From positions 1 through 64,000 of the forward strand of contig CAZWRV010000011.1 of NCBI GenBank assembly GCA_964636325.1: a DNA stretch of 64,000 nucleotides. The letters run 5' to 3'. Position 1 is the stretch's first letter. The number at the start of each line of letters is the position of its first letter. The DNA comes from CAZWRV01 sp964636325. GTDB taxonomy: Bacteria > Verrucomicrobiota > Lentisphaeria > Victivallales > GWF2-50-93. This document shows, piece by piece, positions 1-7,573 of this stretch. The position numbers were made by a program, and so were the translations under genes. The notes below the pieces were generated by a model, which was not told the DNA's origin, ran no database searches, and saw only the letters and a list, made by a program, of their open reading frames with translations.

Positions 1-55
1 AGACGACAAAGATAACGACAAAGTTCGCAACAAAGATGGGCGAGTTTCAGAGGAG
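1..55 (+). repeat. Leader-repeat module D plus SD tail, copy 1
   Basis: This stretch contains repeated ACAAAGAT words and ends in GAGTTTCAGAGGAG. It is nearly identical to 152-205, which directly precedes an ATP-grasp gene. Related copies lie near 3929-3965, 41001-41032 and 42681-42720. No gene starts directly after this copy, so it looks like one unit of a tandem mosaic. It touches the window edge and may extend further upstream. Confidence 0.8.
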
Positions 56-96
56 TGCCCGTCTGCCAGATTCGCAGTTCTGTCGAACAGAAACTC

Positions 97-151
97 GATG
101 GAGGGCGGAGCCGTGCTGAGCCGCGGTTGAGCTCGGCTCAACCCTCCGGAA
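97..151 (+). repeat. Palindromic REP-like module A, copy 1
   Basis: A 55-bp unit running from GATGGAGGGCGGAGCC to CAACCCTCCGGAA. It has outer GGAGGG/CCCTCC complementarity and a central hairpin GTTGAGC-TCG-GCTCAAC. Near-identical copies are at 40945-40999 and 42626-42680, with partial copies at 42585-42610 and 46281-46304 (reverse). It is followed directly by module D and then the ATP-grasp gene. Confidence 0.85.
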
Positions 152-205
152 GACGACAAAGATAACGACAAAGTTCGCGACAAAGATGGGCGAGTATCAG
201 AGGAG
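152..205 (+). promoter_or_regulatory. Leader-repeat module D with RBS, copy 2
   Basis: Nearly identical to 1-55. Here its terminal AGGAG (201-205) sits 7 nt before ATG 213 and acts as the ribosome binding site of the ATP-grasp gene. The repeat therefore supplies the translation initiation region. Whether it also carries a promoter is not visible. Confidence 0.7.
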
Positions 206-212
206 ATGCAAG

Positions 213-1034
213 ATGCAAGTCGACATACTCGACTATTCAAACTACGGCAACGAGGACGACAAATTCAGTGACGCCAGGATTGCGTCCGCCCTCCGCTCCA
301 TGGGATGCGAAGTCCGCATCATCAGCATCAGCATCGGCAACGACTTGCGTGGAATAAATGCGGCGGAGAACGTCTGGATGCGCTACGATGTCCGCACAAT
401 GCTCGACCTCCACCATGTCGTAGGCATGGCGGCATCCCTGGAGGATTCCGGACGCAGGGTATTTCCGTCGTCAGAAGCGATACTGAAATCCGAGGACAAG
501 TGGTTGACGTATCAAGCTCTTCTTTTGCATCGGATACCGGCGGTACCTAGCTACCCCGTCTCGCAAATCGCCAGATGCGGACTTCCTGCACTCGTCAAAC
601 CACGTCCAGGCTGGGGCGGCATGGGCCAGAAAAAGATAGAAGGAGCAGACATCCCGGATATTGCATCATCATTTCCGGACAGTGAATACATCTCCCAGCC
701 TTTTGTCGCCCATTCGAGGACGGTTACCGTGCTGGCCGCAGACGGAGTTCCGTTCATCACGATAGAGAAGATGCCGGGCCCGAAGGAATTCAGGACGGAT
801 GAATATCATGGAGGGACTGCGAAAAGATTTGAAGCGCCGCGGGAGTATGCGGATCTCGCAGTCCGGGCGCTGGAAGCGGCAGGGCTGGGCGCCGGCTCGG
901 TCGATCTTCTTGAAAACAACGGCCGGATAGAAGTCCTTGAGGTGAACTCCGCCCCGGGGCTCTTCTACACCGACATTCAGGAATTCGACTTCGCGCTGCC
1001 GCTTGCGAAATCCGCGCTGAAGAGGTTTAAATGA
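213..1034 (+). CDS. ATP-grasp (D-Ala-D-Ala ligase/RimK-like) protein
   Basis: A 273-residue protein with the ATP-grasp fold signature. Lys129 in LVKPRPGWGGMG is the expected ATP-binding lysine followed by the glycine-rich loop, and Glu243/Asn245 in VLEVNSAPG match the Mg-binding E-x-N motif. The family joins a carboxylate to an amine or thiol using ATP; the substrate here is unknown. I chose ATG 213 over ATG 186 because AGGAG at 201-205 is correctly spaced only for 213. The stop overlaps the glycosyltransferase start by 4 nt (ATGA), so the two are probably translationally coupled. A role in cell-surface or peptide-metabolite synthesis is inference from that neighbour. Confidence 0.8.
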   Translation: MQVDILDYSNYGNEDDKFSDARIASALRSMGCEVRIISISIGNDLRGINAAENVWMRYDVRTMLDLHHVVGMAASLEDSGRRVFPSSEAILKSEDKWLTYQALLLHRIPAVPSYPVSQIARCGLPALVKPRPGWGGMGQKKIEGADIPDIASSFPDSEYISQPFVAHSRTVTVLAADGVPFITIEKMPGPKEFRTDEYHGGTAKRFEAPREYADLAVRALEAAGLGAGSVDLLENNGRIEVLEVNSAPGLFYTDIQEFDFALPLAKSALKRFK

Positions 1035-2074
1035 ATATCCTTGTCATCTCACCGTTCCCCCCGGATTCGCCGCGCGGGAACAGCGTGGCGGCGCTGCGGC
1101 TCAGGAACGGTTTCGCAGCCGCCGGTGAAAACGCGGCGATTGCCTCCCCAGGCGAAGTCCTGTCGTCCGGAGGGAGGTTGAATTCCTTGTGCGGTTTCAA
1201 TCCCGACATTGTCCTGGCGCTCCATGCATATCATTGCGCGGAGGCCGTGAAATATCTTAAGGCAAGTGGCGGACCGCCGGTCGTCGTTTCGCTCAGAGGA
1301 ACGGACGCCAACGAGATGTTCGATGACAAGTCCAAGTCCGCGCGGCTTCTGGAATCTATAGCGGCTGCGGAGATGGTTACGATCTTTTCTCCGGACATCC
1401 GCGAGGAGATCATGCGTAGGACTGCCCTGCCTGAGCAAAAGCTTTCAGTAGTTCCTAACGGGATAGATATCCCTTCATCTGCAGCAGACTTCCGGAGGGA
1501 ACTCGGAATCGGAAGGGACGCTTTCATCTTCGTCAGCCTGGCCGGACTGCGCGAAGTCAAAAGGCCCCTGCTTCCCGCCCTTTATCTTTCTAAAATTATC
1601 AGCAGGCATCCAGAGGTGATGTTCCTTCATGCCGGACCGGTCCTTGAACAGAAGGCCGCGGAGGAATTCATCGATTATTCGAAAGGCAAGGAATGGATAA
1701 GGCATGTCGGTTCTGTCCCTCACCATGAAACGGACTCCTTCCTGCGTGCCGGGGACGTCTTTGTTTCGGCAAGCAGTTCCGAAGGCATGCCTCATGCCGT
1801 GCGCGAGGCGATGTTCCAGGGGCTGCCGTGCCTACTTTCGGACATCCCCGGCCACCGCAGGATCGCGGAGGAGGGCAAGGAGTCCATCTTCTTCGGCGGT
1901 GAGAAGGATTTCATCGTTAAGGCGGTCTCTTTGATCGAGGATCCTGGGCTTAGAAGGAGGATCGGCACGAATGCCTCGGCCAAAATCAAAGAGCAGATAG
2001 GGCAGGGCGGTGAAATATCCGGTTTCCTCATCTGCTTCCGGAAGGTCTTGGAACAGCTGGGAAAGGTCCATTGA
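1031..2074 (+). CDS. Glycosyltransferase family 4-like (GT-B)
   Basis: A 347-residue GT-B glycosyltransferase. The N-terminal Rossmann half starts MNILVISPFPPDSPRG with the expected glycine-containing loop. The C-terminal half has FVSLAGLREVKRP and the donor-binding EGMPHAVREAMFQGLP, the E-x7-E type motif of GT4 enzymes. It should transfer an activated sugar to a lipid, protein or glycan in the cytoplasm. It overlaps the ATP-grasp gene by 4 nt. Donor and acceptor cannot be read from the sequence. Confidence 0.85.
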   Translation: MNILVISPFPPDSPRGNSVAALRLRNGFAAAGENAAIASPGEVLSSGGRLNSLCGFNPDIVLALHAYHCAEAVKYLKASGGPPVVVSLRGTDANEMFDDKSKSARLLESIAAAEMVTIFSPDIREEIMRRTALPEQKLSVVPNGIDIPSSAADFRRELGIGRDAFIFVSLAGLREVKRPLLPALYLSKIISRHPEVMFLHAGPVLEQKAAEEFIDYSKGKEWIRHVGSVPHHETDSFLRAGDVFVSASSSEGMPHAVREAMFQGLPCLLSDIPGHRRIAEEGKESIFFGGEKDFIVKAVSLIEDPGLRRRIGTNASAKIKEQIGQGGEISGFLICFRKVLEQLGKVH

Positions 2075-2138
2075 CAAAGTTCCAGCTTGGGATATTTTCG
2101 TATAGCAATACAATTGTTTGAAGAAATCGGGGGAGCCT

Positions 2139-2738
2139 ATGAAAATTGACGTCAAGGGCAAGCTATGCCCGGTACCTCTCATCGAGGTCAAGAAGGGCCT
2201 TGACAAGATGGCTGCGGGGGAGAAGTTCGAGGTCGAACTCGACAATGAGACGGCAAAGGACAATGTTCTCCGCTTCCTGGCCGACTCCGGTTGTTCCCCT
2301 GAGGTTTCAGGCAGTCCGGGACTGTGGAGCATAAGCGCCGAAAAAGGGCAGGCGGCAGCCGCGACAAGGCCCGCGGAGGCGTATTGCATCCCGCAGCCGT
2401 CGGCGAATCCCGTAGTCATCTTTAAAAGCGACAAGATGGGGGTCGGCGCGGAGGAGCTAGGTGGAATACTGGTCAAGGCGTTGGTCAATACACTCAAGGA
2501 GATCAAGCCGGCCCCCTCGACGCTTGTCTTCTACAATTCGGGGGTCTTCCTGGCATGCGGCAGTTCGCCGCTGGTCGGCGCTCTCAAGGAGCTTGAATCC
2601 GAAGGCATGCGGATACTCGTATGTGGAACCTGCCTGGACTATTACGGCCTTAAGGCGGATTTGAAAGTCGGGATCGTGTCCAACATGTTCGACATCCTCG
2701 AAGTGATATCAAAAGCAAATCCTCCCATCATACCGTGA
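2139..2738 (+). CDS. yedF: YedF-type selenium/sulfur carrier protein
   Basis: A 199-residue two-domain protein. The N-terminal TusA-like domain starts MKIDVKGKLCPVP with the conserved Cys10 in the CPxP motif. The C-terminal DsrE-like domain, about residues 85-199, contains NSGVFLACGSSP and GTCLDYYGL. This matches the selenium-metabolism protein YedF. ATG 2139 is preferred over an in-frame TTG at 2118 because TusA domains begin at this point; the GGAG nearby is close to the ATG. The stop overlaps the next GTG by 4 nt. With the desulfurase-like enzyme and SelD it forms a compact Se-handling operon. Confidence 0.85.
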   Translation: MKIDVKGKLCPVPLIEVKKGLDKMAAGEKFEVELDNETAKDNVLRFLADSGCSPEVSGSPGLWSISAEKGQAAAATRPAEAYCIPQPSANPVVIFKSDKMGVGAEELGGILVKALVNTLKEIKPAPSTLVFYNSGVFLACGSSPLVGALKELESEGMRILVCGTCLDYYGLKADLKVGIVSNMFDILEVISKANPPIIP

Positions 2739-3871
2739 AGAACATCCACAACAAATATTTCGACAATGCCGCAACATCCTTCCCGAAGCCGGCGTCGGTT
2801 GCGACTTCCGTCGCAAGGTATCTTGACGAGACCGGCGGGCCCTATGGCAGGAGCGCCTACGCAAGGGCTGTCGAGGTTTCGAGGATGGTTGAAGAAACCA
2901 GGGACGCTCTGGCAACCGTCATCGGTGCGGATGATCCCGGCCATGTGGTTTTCACGATGAACGCCACATCGGCGCTGAACACCGTCCTCCTAGGGCTGGA
3001 TCTGCGGGATTCGCACATTCTTGTCTCGCCGCTGGAACACAATTCGACTATGCGCCCCCTCGAGCATCTGAGGAAGACCCGGGGTGTCGAATACGAAGTC
3101 CTCCCGCATTTCGCGGATGGGCTTGTCGACGTTGGCGGAATCGCCCGGATGATAAGACGGAACACAAGCCTCGCGGTCGTGAACCACGAGAGCAACGTCA
3201 ACGGCCTCGTCCAGCCGCTCAGGGAGATAAAGGCGGCGCTTGGGGATATCCCGCTCCTTGTCGACGCGGCGCAGTCATTGGGAAGCGCGGATATCTCGGC
3301 CGGCGCATGGGGTATCGACTTTCTTGCGTTCACAGGGCACAAGGCGCTGCTCGGGCCGACCGGAACCGGCGGCCTCTACATCCGCAATCCCGCCCGGCTT
3401 TCTCCTCTCGTCCGAGGAGGGACTGGAAGCCGATCCGAATATTTTGACATGCCGGAATTCGCTCCGGACAAGTTCGAGGCTGGAACTCCGAATATCGCGG
3501 GGATAGCCGGGCTCGGCGCCGCCTTGAAGGACAGGCCTTCTCCGGCCCACTCGCCAGAAGAGTTTTCTAGACTCATGGAGGCGGTGGCAACGCTTTCCGG
3601 CATCGAAGTTTTCCGTGCGTCGGAACGTCTGCGGCAAGGCAGGCTCTTCTCGTTCAGGATCAAGGATGTAGACCCGGCTACGACCGCCCGGTGCCTTTAT
3701 GATGATTTTGGTATTGAGGTCCGCGCCGGACTCCACTGCGCGCCGATGGCGCACCGCAGCATCGGAACTTTTCCGCGAGGAACTGTGAGAATCGCGCCGT
3801 CGCCATGGCACGAAAAGACCGACTTTGATTACATCGCGGCAGCGATTGAGAAAGTTTGCTGCCAGCGTTGA
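2735..3871 (+). CDS. Cysteine desulfurase-like class V aminotransferase
   Basis: A 378-residue PLP enzyme of the fold-type I, class V group. Lys203 in FTGHKALLGPTGTGG is the expected Schiff-base lysine, and Cys335 in GLHCAPMAH is the persulfide cysteine. Together with IGTFPRGTVR after it, this resembles the cysteine desulfurase subfamily often found with yedF and selD. It is expected to release sulfur or selenium from Cys/Sec for the carrier proteins beside it. It starts at GTG, overlapping yedF by 4 nt. Chemical preference (S or Se) is not visible. Confidence 0.85.
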   Translation: MKNIHNKYFDNAATSFPKPASVATSVARYLDETGGPYGRSAYARAVEVSRMVEETRDALATVIGADDPGHVVFTMNATSALNTVLLGLDLRDSHILVSPLEHNSTMRPLEHLRKTRGVEYEVLPHFADGLVDVGGIARMIRRNTSLAVVNHESNVNGLVQPLREIKAALGDIPLLVDAAQSLGSADISAGAWGIDFLAFTGHKALLGPTGTGGLYIRNPARLSPLVRGGTGSRSEYFDMPEFAPDKFEAGTPNIAGIAGLGAALKDRPSPAHSPEEFSRLMEAVATLSGIEVFRASERLRQGRLFSFRIKDVDPATTARCLYDDFGIEVRAGLHCAPMAHRSIGTFPRGTVRIAPSPWHEKTDFDYIAAAIEKVCCQR

Positions 3872-3928
3872 CTTGAAAGGATTCTTTGTCTTATGTATTT
3901 GTCGCCGGTCTTCGTCAGATGAGGCAAG

Positions 3929-3965
3929 GACAAAGAATGACGACAAAGATTTATAATTTCAGGAG
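3929..3965 (+). promoter_or_regulatory. Leader-repeat module D with RBS before selD
   Basis: GACAAAG and ACGACAAAGAT are followed by ATTTCAGGAG at 3956-3965, the same module seen at 1-55, 152-205 and 42681-42720. The AGGAG lies 4 nt before ATG 3970. Just upstream, ATTCTTTGTC at 3881 and GACAAAGAAT at 3929 form an inverted repeat around the in-frame TTG at 3886. Confidence 0.65.
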
Positions 3966-3969
3966 CCCA

Positions 3970-5217
3970 ATGAATATATTGCTGCTGTTCAAGTCCACCC
4001 GCGACGTGATCAAGGCGGAGAAGGCGCTCATTGCCGCGGATCTCGCGCTGAAAATCGTACCGGTCCCTAAGGAAATCTCATCCGAATGCGGAATGGCAAT
4101 TGAGATTGGCGACGACGTTTCGGATTCGGCTGCGTCGATTCTCAGTTCGGCGGGCATTGAGGCTAGGCTGCACCGTCCCAATAGCTTCGACCTGCTTAGC
4201 ACAGTTGAATACGGCGGATGTTCGGCGAAGATTTCGCCGGACAAGCTTGCGGAGGCGCTCTCGGCCCTTCCTAAGATTTCGCATGAAAGGCTCATTGTGG
4301 ACATTTCCACCCACGACGACGCCGGCGTTTATAAACTGACCGATGAGATCGCGCTCATACAGACTCTCGACTTTTTCCCGCCAGTATGCTCCGATCCATA
4401 CGAGTTCGGCCAGATCGCCGCGGCGAATTCCCTGAGCGACGTATATGCGATGGGCGGGACGACGCTTACGGCGATGAACATCGTGATGTTCCCCCACGGG
4501 AAAATACCTCTCTATGTCCTCAAGGAAATTCTCTCGGGCGGTATGGAAAGAGTGGAGAAGTCCGGTGCGCTCATGGTCGGCGGGCATACAATAGACGACT
4601 ATCCGCCGAAATACGGACTTTCCGTCACAGGGGTGGTCCATCCGAGCCAGCTCGTCACGAATGCGAACGCCAAGCCCGGAGACATCCTCATCCTAACGAA
4701 GCCGCTCGGCACTGCTGCGATAATCGCGGGGAAACGAGTCGGGCTGGCTGATGACAAGGACTATCGCGGCGCGCTCGATTCGATGAAGCAGCTCAACAAG
4801 GACGGCGCGGTGATAATGCGCCGCCACGGAGTCAGGTGCGCCACCGATATCACCGGATTCAGCCTCCTCGGCCATGCGCGCAACATCGCGGACGCAAGCA
4901 GGGCGACGCTGAAGTTCGACAGCTCAAACATCCCCCTGCTTGACGGCGCGCACAGACTGGTATCTTCCGGCTGCATCCCCGGCGCGACATTCAGGAACAT
5001 GTCTGCCATCGAGAAGGACTGCGTTTTCGCCGATGACGTGGATTACGGACGCAAGCTTCTCATGTTCGACGCCCAGACCTCGGGCGGCCTGCTCATCTGT
5101 GCCCCTCCGGTTTCCGCTCATAAGATACTGGACGAACTTAAAGATTCCGGCTATGCGGAATCGAGCATCGTCGGAGAAGTCCAGGACGTAGGGGAAACGA
5201 GCATTCAAATTTCCTGA
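3970..5217 (+). CDS. selD: DUF3343-SelD fusion (selenide, water dikinase)
   Basis: A 415-residue fusion. Residues 1-78 (MNILLLFKSTRDVIKAEKAL onward) look like DUF3343, a putative Se/S carrier-like module usually encoded separately. From about residue 80 it is SelD: Cys84 and Lys87 in YGGCSAKISP match the catalytic Cys/Lys, DDAGVYKL and GQIAAANSLSDVYAMGG are conserved ATP/Mg-binding segments, and TSGGLLI lies near the C-terminus. SelD makes selenophosphate from selenide and ATP. ATG 3970 after CAGGAG is preferred over TTG 3886. No selA, selB or tRNA-Sec is in the window, so the end use (selenocysteine, selenouridine or labile Se cofactor) is open. Confidence 0.9.
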   Translation: MNILLLFKSTRDVIKAEKALIAADLALKIVPVPKEISSECGMAIEIGDDVSDSAASILSSAGIEARLHRPNSFDLLSTVEYGGCSAKISPDKLAEALSALPKISHERLIVDISTHDDAGVYKLTDEIALIQTLDFFPPVCSDPYEFGQIAAANSLSDVYAMGGTTLTAMNIVMFPHGKIPLYVLKEILSGGMERVEKSGALMVGGHTIDDYPPKYGLSVTGVVHPSQLVTNANAKPGDILILTKPLGTAAIIAGKRVGLADDKDYRGALDSMKQLNKDGAVIMRRHGVRCATDITGFSLLGHARNIADASRATLKFDSSNIPLLDGAHRLVSSGCIPGATFRNMSAIEKDCVFADDVDYGRKLLMFDAQTSGGLLICAPPVSAHKILDELKDSGYAESSIVGEVQDVGETSIQIS

Positions 5218-5231
5218 TCGAGAGGCATAGC

Positions 5232-5846
5232 ATGTGGAAATTTATTTTTAGAGTGGTCTATTTTCTTGTTGCAACAGCAGTGATCGTATCGGGCATTGCA
5301 GGATGCATTTCAAGCAGCAACACATTTCAGGAGGGCACCAAGATGAAAGAGATCACACTGAAAGGGAAAACGATTCACATCTCCGGAAAGGTCCCGTCGG
5401 TCGGCGAGAATGCGCCGGACTTCCTACTCACTAAGACGGACATGTCGGATGTGTCGCTGAAGGATTTCAAGGGCAAGAAAATCGTCCTCAACATCTTCCC
5501 GAGCGTCGACACCTCGGTCTGCGCGATGTCTGTCAGGAAATTCAACGAGGAGGCGGGGAAGCTGGACAACACCGTCGTCCTCTGCGTATCCGAGGACTTG
5601 CCGTTCGCACACGCCAGGTTCTGCTCGGCCGAAGGCATACAGAACGTGGTCTCATGCTCTGATATGAGGAGGAGGGATTTCGGGAAGAAATACGGGCTTG
5701 AAATAGTTGACGGCCCGATCGCCGGACTGCTCGCCAGGGCCGTGATCGTTATCGGAACCGACGGCAAGGTCGCCTACGTCCAGCTTGTCCCGGAAATCGC
5801 TCAGGAGCCCGACTACGCCGCCGCGCTCGCCGCAGTGAAGAAATAG
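5232..5846 (+). CDS. tpx: Thiol peroxidase with optional lipoprotein leader
   Basis: Tpx-family peroxiredoxin. The peroxidatic Cys is in SVDTSVCAM and the resolving Cys in ARFCSAEG. Counted from internal ATG 5343 they are Cys60 and Cys94, one less than E. coli Tpx Cys61/Cys95, and the protein is then 167 residues, the usual size. From ATG 5232 there is an extra 37-residue lipoprotein-like leader with a hydrophobic stretch and lipobox SGIAGC (Cys25). A strong AGGAGG at 5329-5334 sits 8 nt before ATG 5343. Both a membrane-anchored and a cytoplasmic form could be made. It reduces peroxides using thioredoxin-like donors. It follows selD by 14 nt. Confidence 0.88.
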   Translation: MWKFIFRVVYFLVATAVIVSGIAGCISSSNTFQEGTKMKEITLKGKTIHISGKVPSVGENAPDFLLTKTDMSDVSLKDFKGKKIVLNIFPSVDTSVCAMSVRKFNEEAGKLDNTVVLCVSEDLPFAHARFCSAEGIQNVVSCSDMRRRDFGKKYGLEIVDGPIAGLLARAVIVIGTDGKVAYVQLVPEIAQEPDYAAALAAVKK

Positions 5847-5988
5847 AGATTCCGCTCTGTGGAGCATCAATTTTACTCCCCATTTCAGATTTCATGGTTT
5901 ACAGGATTGCAAGAACTGCGGTTCATGTTCAATTCCCGGTAACGCCGGCATCGCCGCAAGACATGAAATCTGATGAAATCTGACCACT

Positions 5989-6744
5989 TCAGTCGAACTG
6001 CTCCTGGTCCTCGGCCTGGTCGCGGCCTTTCTTGTCGTAGTCGAGTATCCTGATTCCCTCGTAGAACCATGGATACATGTCCCGGCGCAGCTTGGCCATG
6101 TATGTCTTGCCCTCGGCCCTGCGCTTCATGTTGTAGAAGACGACGCCTTCGGCGAAGACCTTGTCCTTTTCGGCGCCGGGCTTGGTCTTCTTTATGACGA
6201 ACCTGGAGAGCAGATGGTCCTTGAACCATGCGTCCCAGTTGTCGAAGTTCCTCTCGTGCTCGTGGAAGGATCTGTAGCTCAGGTCATTGATCGCCTTGTC
6301 GAAAGGGTACCATAGATGGTGTTCGAGCTTGTATGGGTTGCCCTGGAGCTTCGGGCCGATCAGTTCGCCGGCCTGTTCGCCGTCCTCCTTAACGAGATCC
6401 TTGGCGGCGGAATTGATCACGCCCTCTATCAGGAAGGTTTTGCCCTTGACGATCTGCAGCGGGTCGATCACGTTCTTGCGGTTCTGCAGTGCGACGAGGC
6501 GGCCCTTCTCGGTCTTGATCTTTATGTTCGTGCCGTTCAGTTTCTCGATGGCGATGGTCTCGGAGTCCTCGAAGACCCATTCGTAGCCGGGGGTGACGCG
6601 GTCGACGACGAGATACGCTTCCGGGAGCCTGAGCCCGAACTTCGAGCCGCTGCGCCTGAAGTCGTCCTCGTCAACCTTGAACGTCTGCCTGATGAACGGG
6701 CAGTATATCTTAGGGAAGTCCGTCAGAATCTCGTTTTCGCTCAT
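5989..6744 (-). CDS. RNA ligase family protein
   Basis: A 251-residue protein of the covalent nucleotidyltransferase superfamily. Motif I is IEKLNGTN with Lys68 as the expected adenylylated residue. FAEGVVFYN resembles motif IV and YMAKLRRDMYPW resembles motif V. This pattern fits the T4 RNA ligase 2 / RNA-ligase-like group that seals or repairs nicked RNA. It stands alone on the reverse strand between convergent tpx and a divergent lipoprotein gene, with no polynucleotide kinase or RtcB-like partner nearby. Substrate unknown. Confidence 0.75.
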   Translation of the reverse strand: MSENEILTDFPKIYCPFIRQTFKVDEDDFRRSGSKFGLRLPEAYLVVDRVTPGYEWVFEDSETIAIEKLNGTNIKIKTEKGRLVALQNRKNVIDPLQIVKGKTFLIEGVINSAAKDLVKEDGEQAGELIGPKLQGNPYKLEHHLWYPFDKAINDLSYRSFHEHERNFDNWDAWFKDHLLSRFVIKKTKPGAEKDKVFAEGVVFYNMKRRAEGKTYMAKLRRDMYPWFYEGIRILDYDKKGRDQAEDQEQFD

Positions 6745-6853
6745 GCTCCCTCCTTGTTGGCTGCAGCCGAATCTTTTATTCCTGCATTGGCGCAGGGAAA
6801 TCTAAGCCGCGCATGTTTTTTGTCAAAGAATGCCCTGCAAAAGTGGGGTATAT

Positions 6854-6881
6854 TTGAAAGTGACGGGGTGGAGGTTATAAT
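6854..6881 (+). promoter_or_regulatory. Sigma-70-like promoter
   Basis: TTGAAA at 6854-6859 and a perfect TATAAT at 6876-6881 are separated by 16 nt. Transcription would begin near 6888. That excludes the upstream TTG at 6884 as a start and supports TTG 6923 for the lipoprotein gene. Confidence 0.7.
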
Positions 6882-6922
6882 ATTTGGACGCTAAATCAGT
6901 CATGCAACATTCGGAGGACATC

Positions 6923-7204
6923 TTGAAAAAGGCGGTTTATCTTTTGCTTGCCGTTTCCATTGTTTTCATCGGTTCCGGGTGCGCCAGCAACAAGGTCATA
7001 AACGGGATAGAATACAACACCTACGGGCTGCTTGACGCGTCGGAGAACAAGAACCCCAACATCCGGTACAACGTAGTGTGGGGCAACGTGATATGGGGGA
7101 CGGTTCTGCTGCCCACGATAATCGGCCCGATCTACTTCTGGGGCTTCTCTATGTGGGAGCCGGCCGGGGTCGAGACTGGGATTCCCGGACAGGTCATCCG
7201 CTGA
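6923..7204 (+). CDS. Small lipoprotein, conserved hypothetical
   Basis: A 93-residue lipoprotein. The TTG start at 6923 follows GGAGG (6914 onward) and gives MKKAVYLLLAVSIVFIGSGC, a typical lipoprotein signal with the lipobox ending at Cys20. The mature part contains NGIEYNTYGLLD and a hydrophobic segment, TVLLPTIIGPIYFWGFSM, that could dip into the membrane. Similar small lipoproteins with a YNTYGLL-type motif occur in proteobacteria, but I know no function. The next gene is another lipoprotein 22 nt downstream. Confidence 0.75.
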   Translation: MKKAVYLLLAVSIVFIGSGCASNKVINGIEYNTYGLLDASENKNPNIRYNVVWGNVIWGTVLLPTIIGPIYFWGFSMWEPAGVETGIPGQVIR

Positions 7205-7226
7205 GCTTGGCTCAAGGCAAGATACC

Positions 7227-7565
7227 ATGAACAGGCTTGCAGTCATTGCTTTGGCATGCGCCGCGTTTTGTTCAGGATGCAGCACCATAACAGTGATTAC
7301 ATCGGCTCCCGATGGCGCGGACATATCCCTGGACGGCAGCCGCATCGGCAAGACGCCGTTCACCTGCAAGGTCGGCTCGAAGTTCGGCATATTCAACAAG
7401 TATATGTTCAAGGCCGAAAAGGAAGGCTATAAGCCTGAGCTCCTCATATTTCAGGAACCTTCGTACTTCAGCGGCGCATCAGGGGCCGTGCCTGACACGA
7501 TACACTTCGATCTCAAGCCTGAAAAGCCCGCCGTTCCGGAGGAAGAGAAGCCCGGGGGCAAGTAG
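7227..7565 (+). CDS. PEGA-domain lipoprotein
   Basis: A 112-residue lipoprotein. The signal peptide MNRLAVIALACAAFCSGC has its lipobox Cys at residue 18. Residues 21-75 resemble a PEGA domain: VITSAPDGADISLDGSRIGK followed by TPF, the usual short beta-sandwich seen in surface-layer and envelope proteins. The C-terminus is Pro/Glu/Lys-rich. It probably sits in the envelope facing the periplasm. It ends 9 nt from the convergent dehydrogenase gene. Confidence 0.8.
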   Translation: MNRLAVIALACAAFCSGCSTITVITSAPDGADISLDGSRIGKTPFTCKVGSKFGIFNKYMFKAEKEGYKPELLIFQEPSYFSGASGAVPDTIHFDLKPEKPAVPEEEKPGGK

Positions 7566-7573
7566 TTCCGGCG

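Noticed and set aside
3275..3946. Reverse ORF of 223 codons opposite the desulfurase-like gene
   Set aside because: Arg/Ser-rich antisense translation of a conserved PLP enzyme gene; no RBS or domain.
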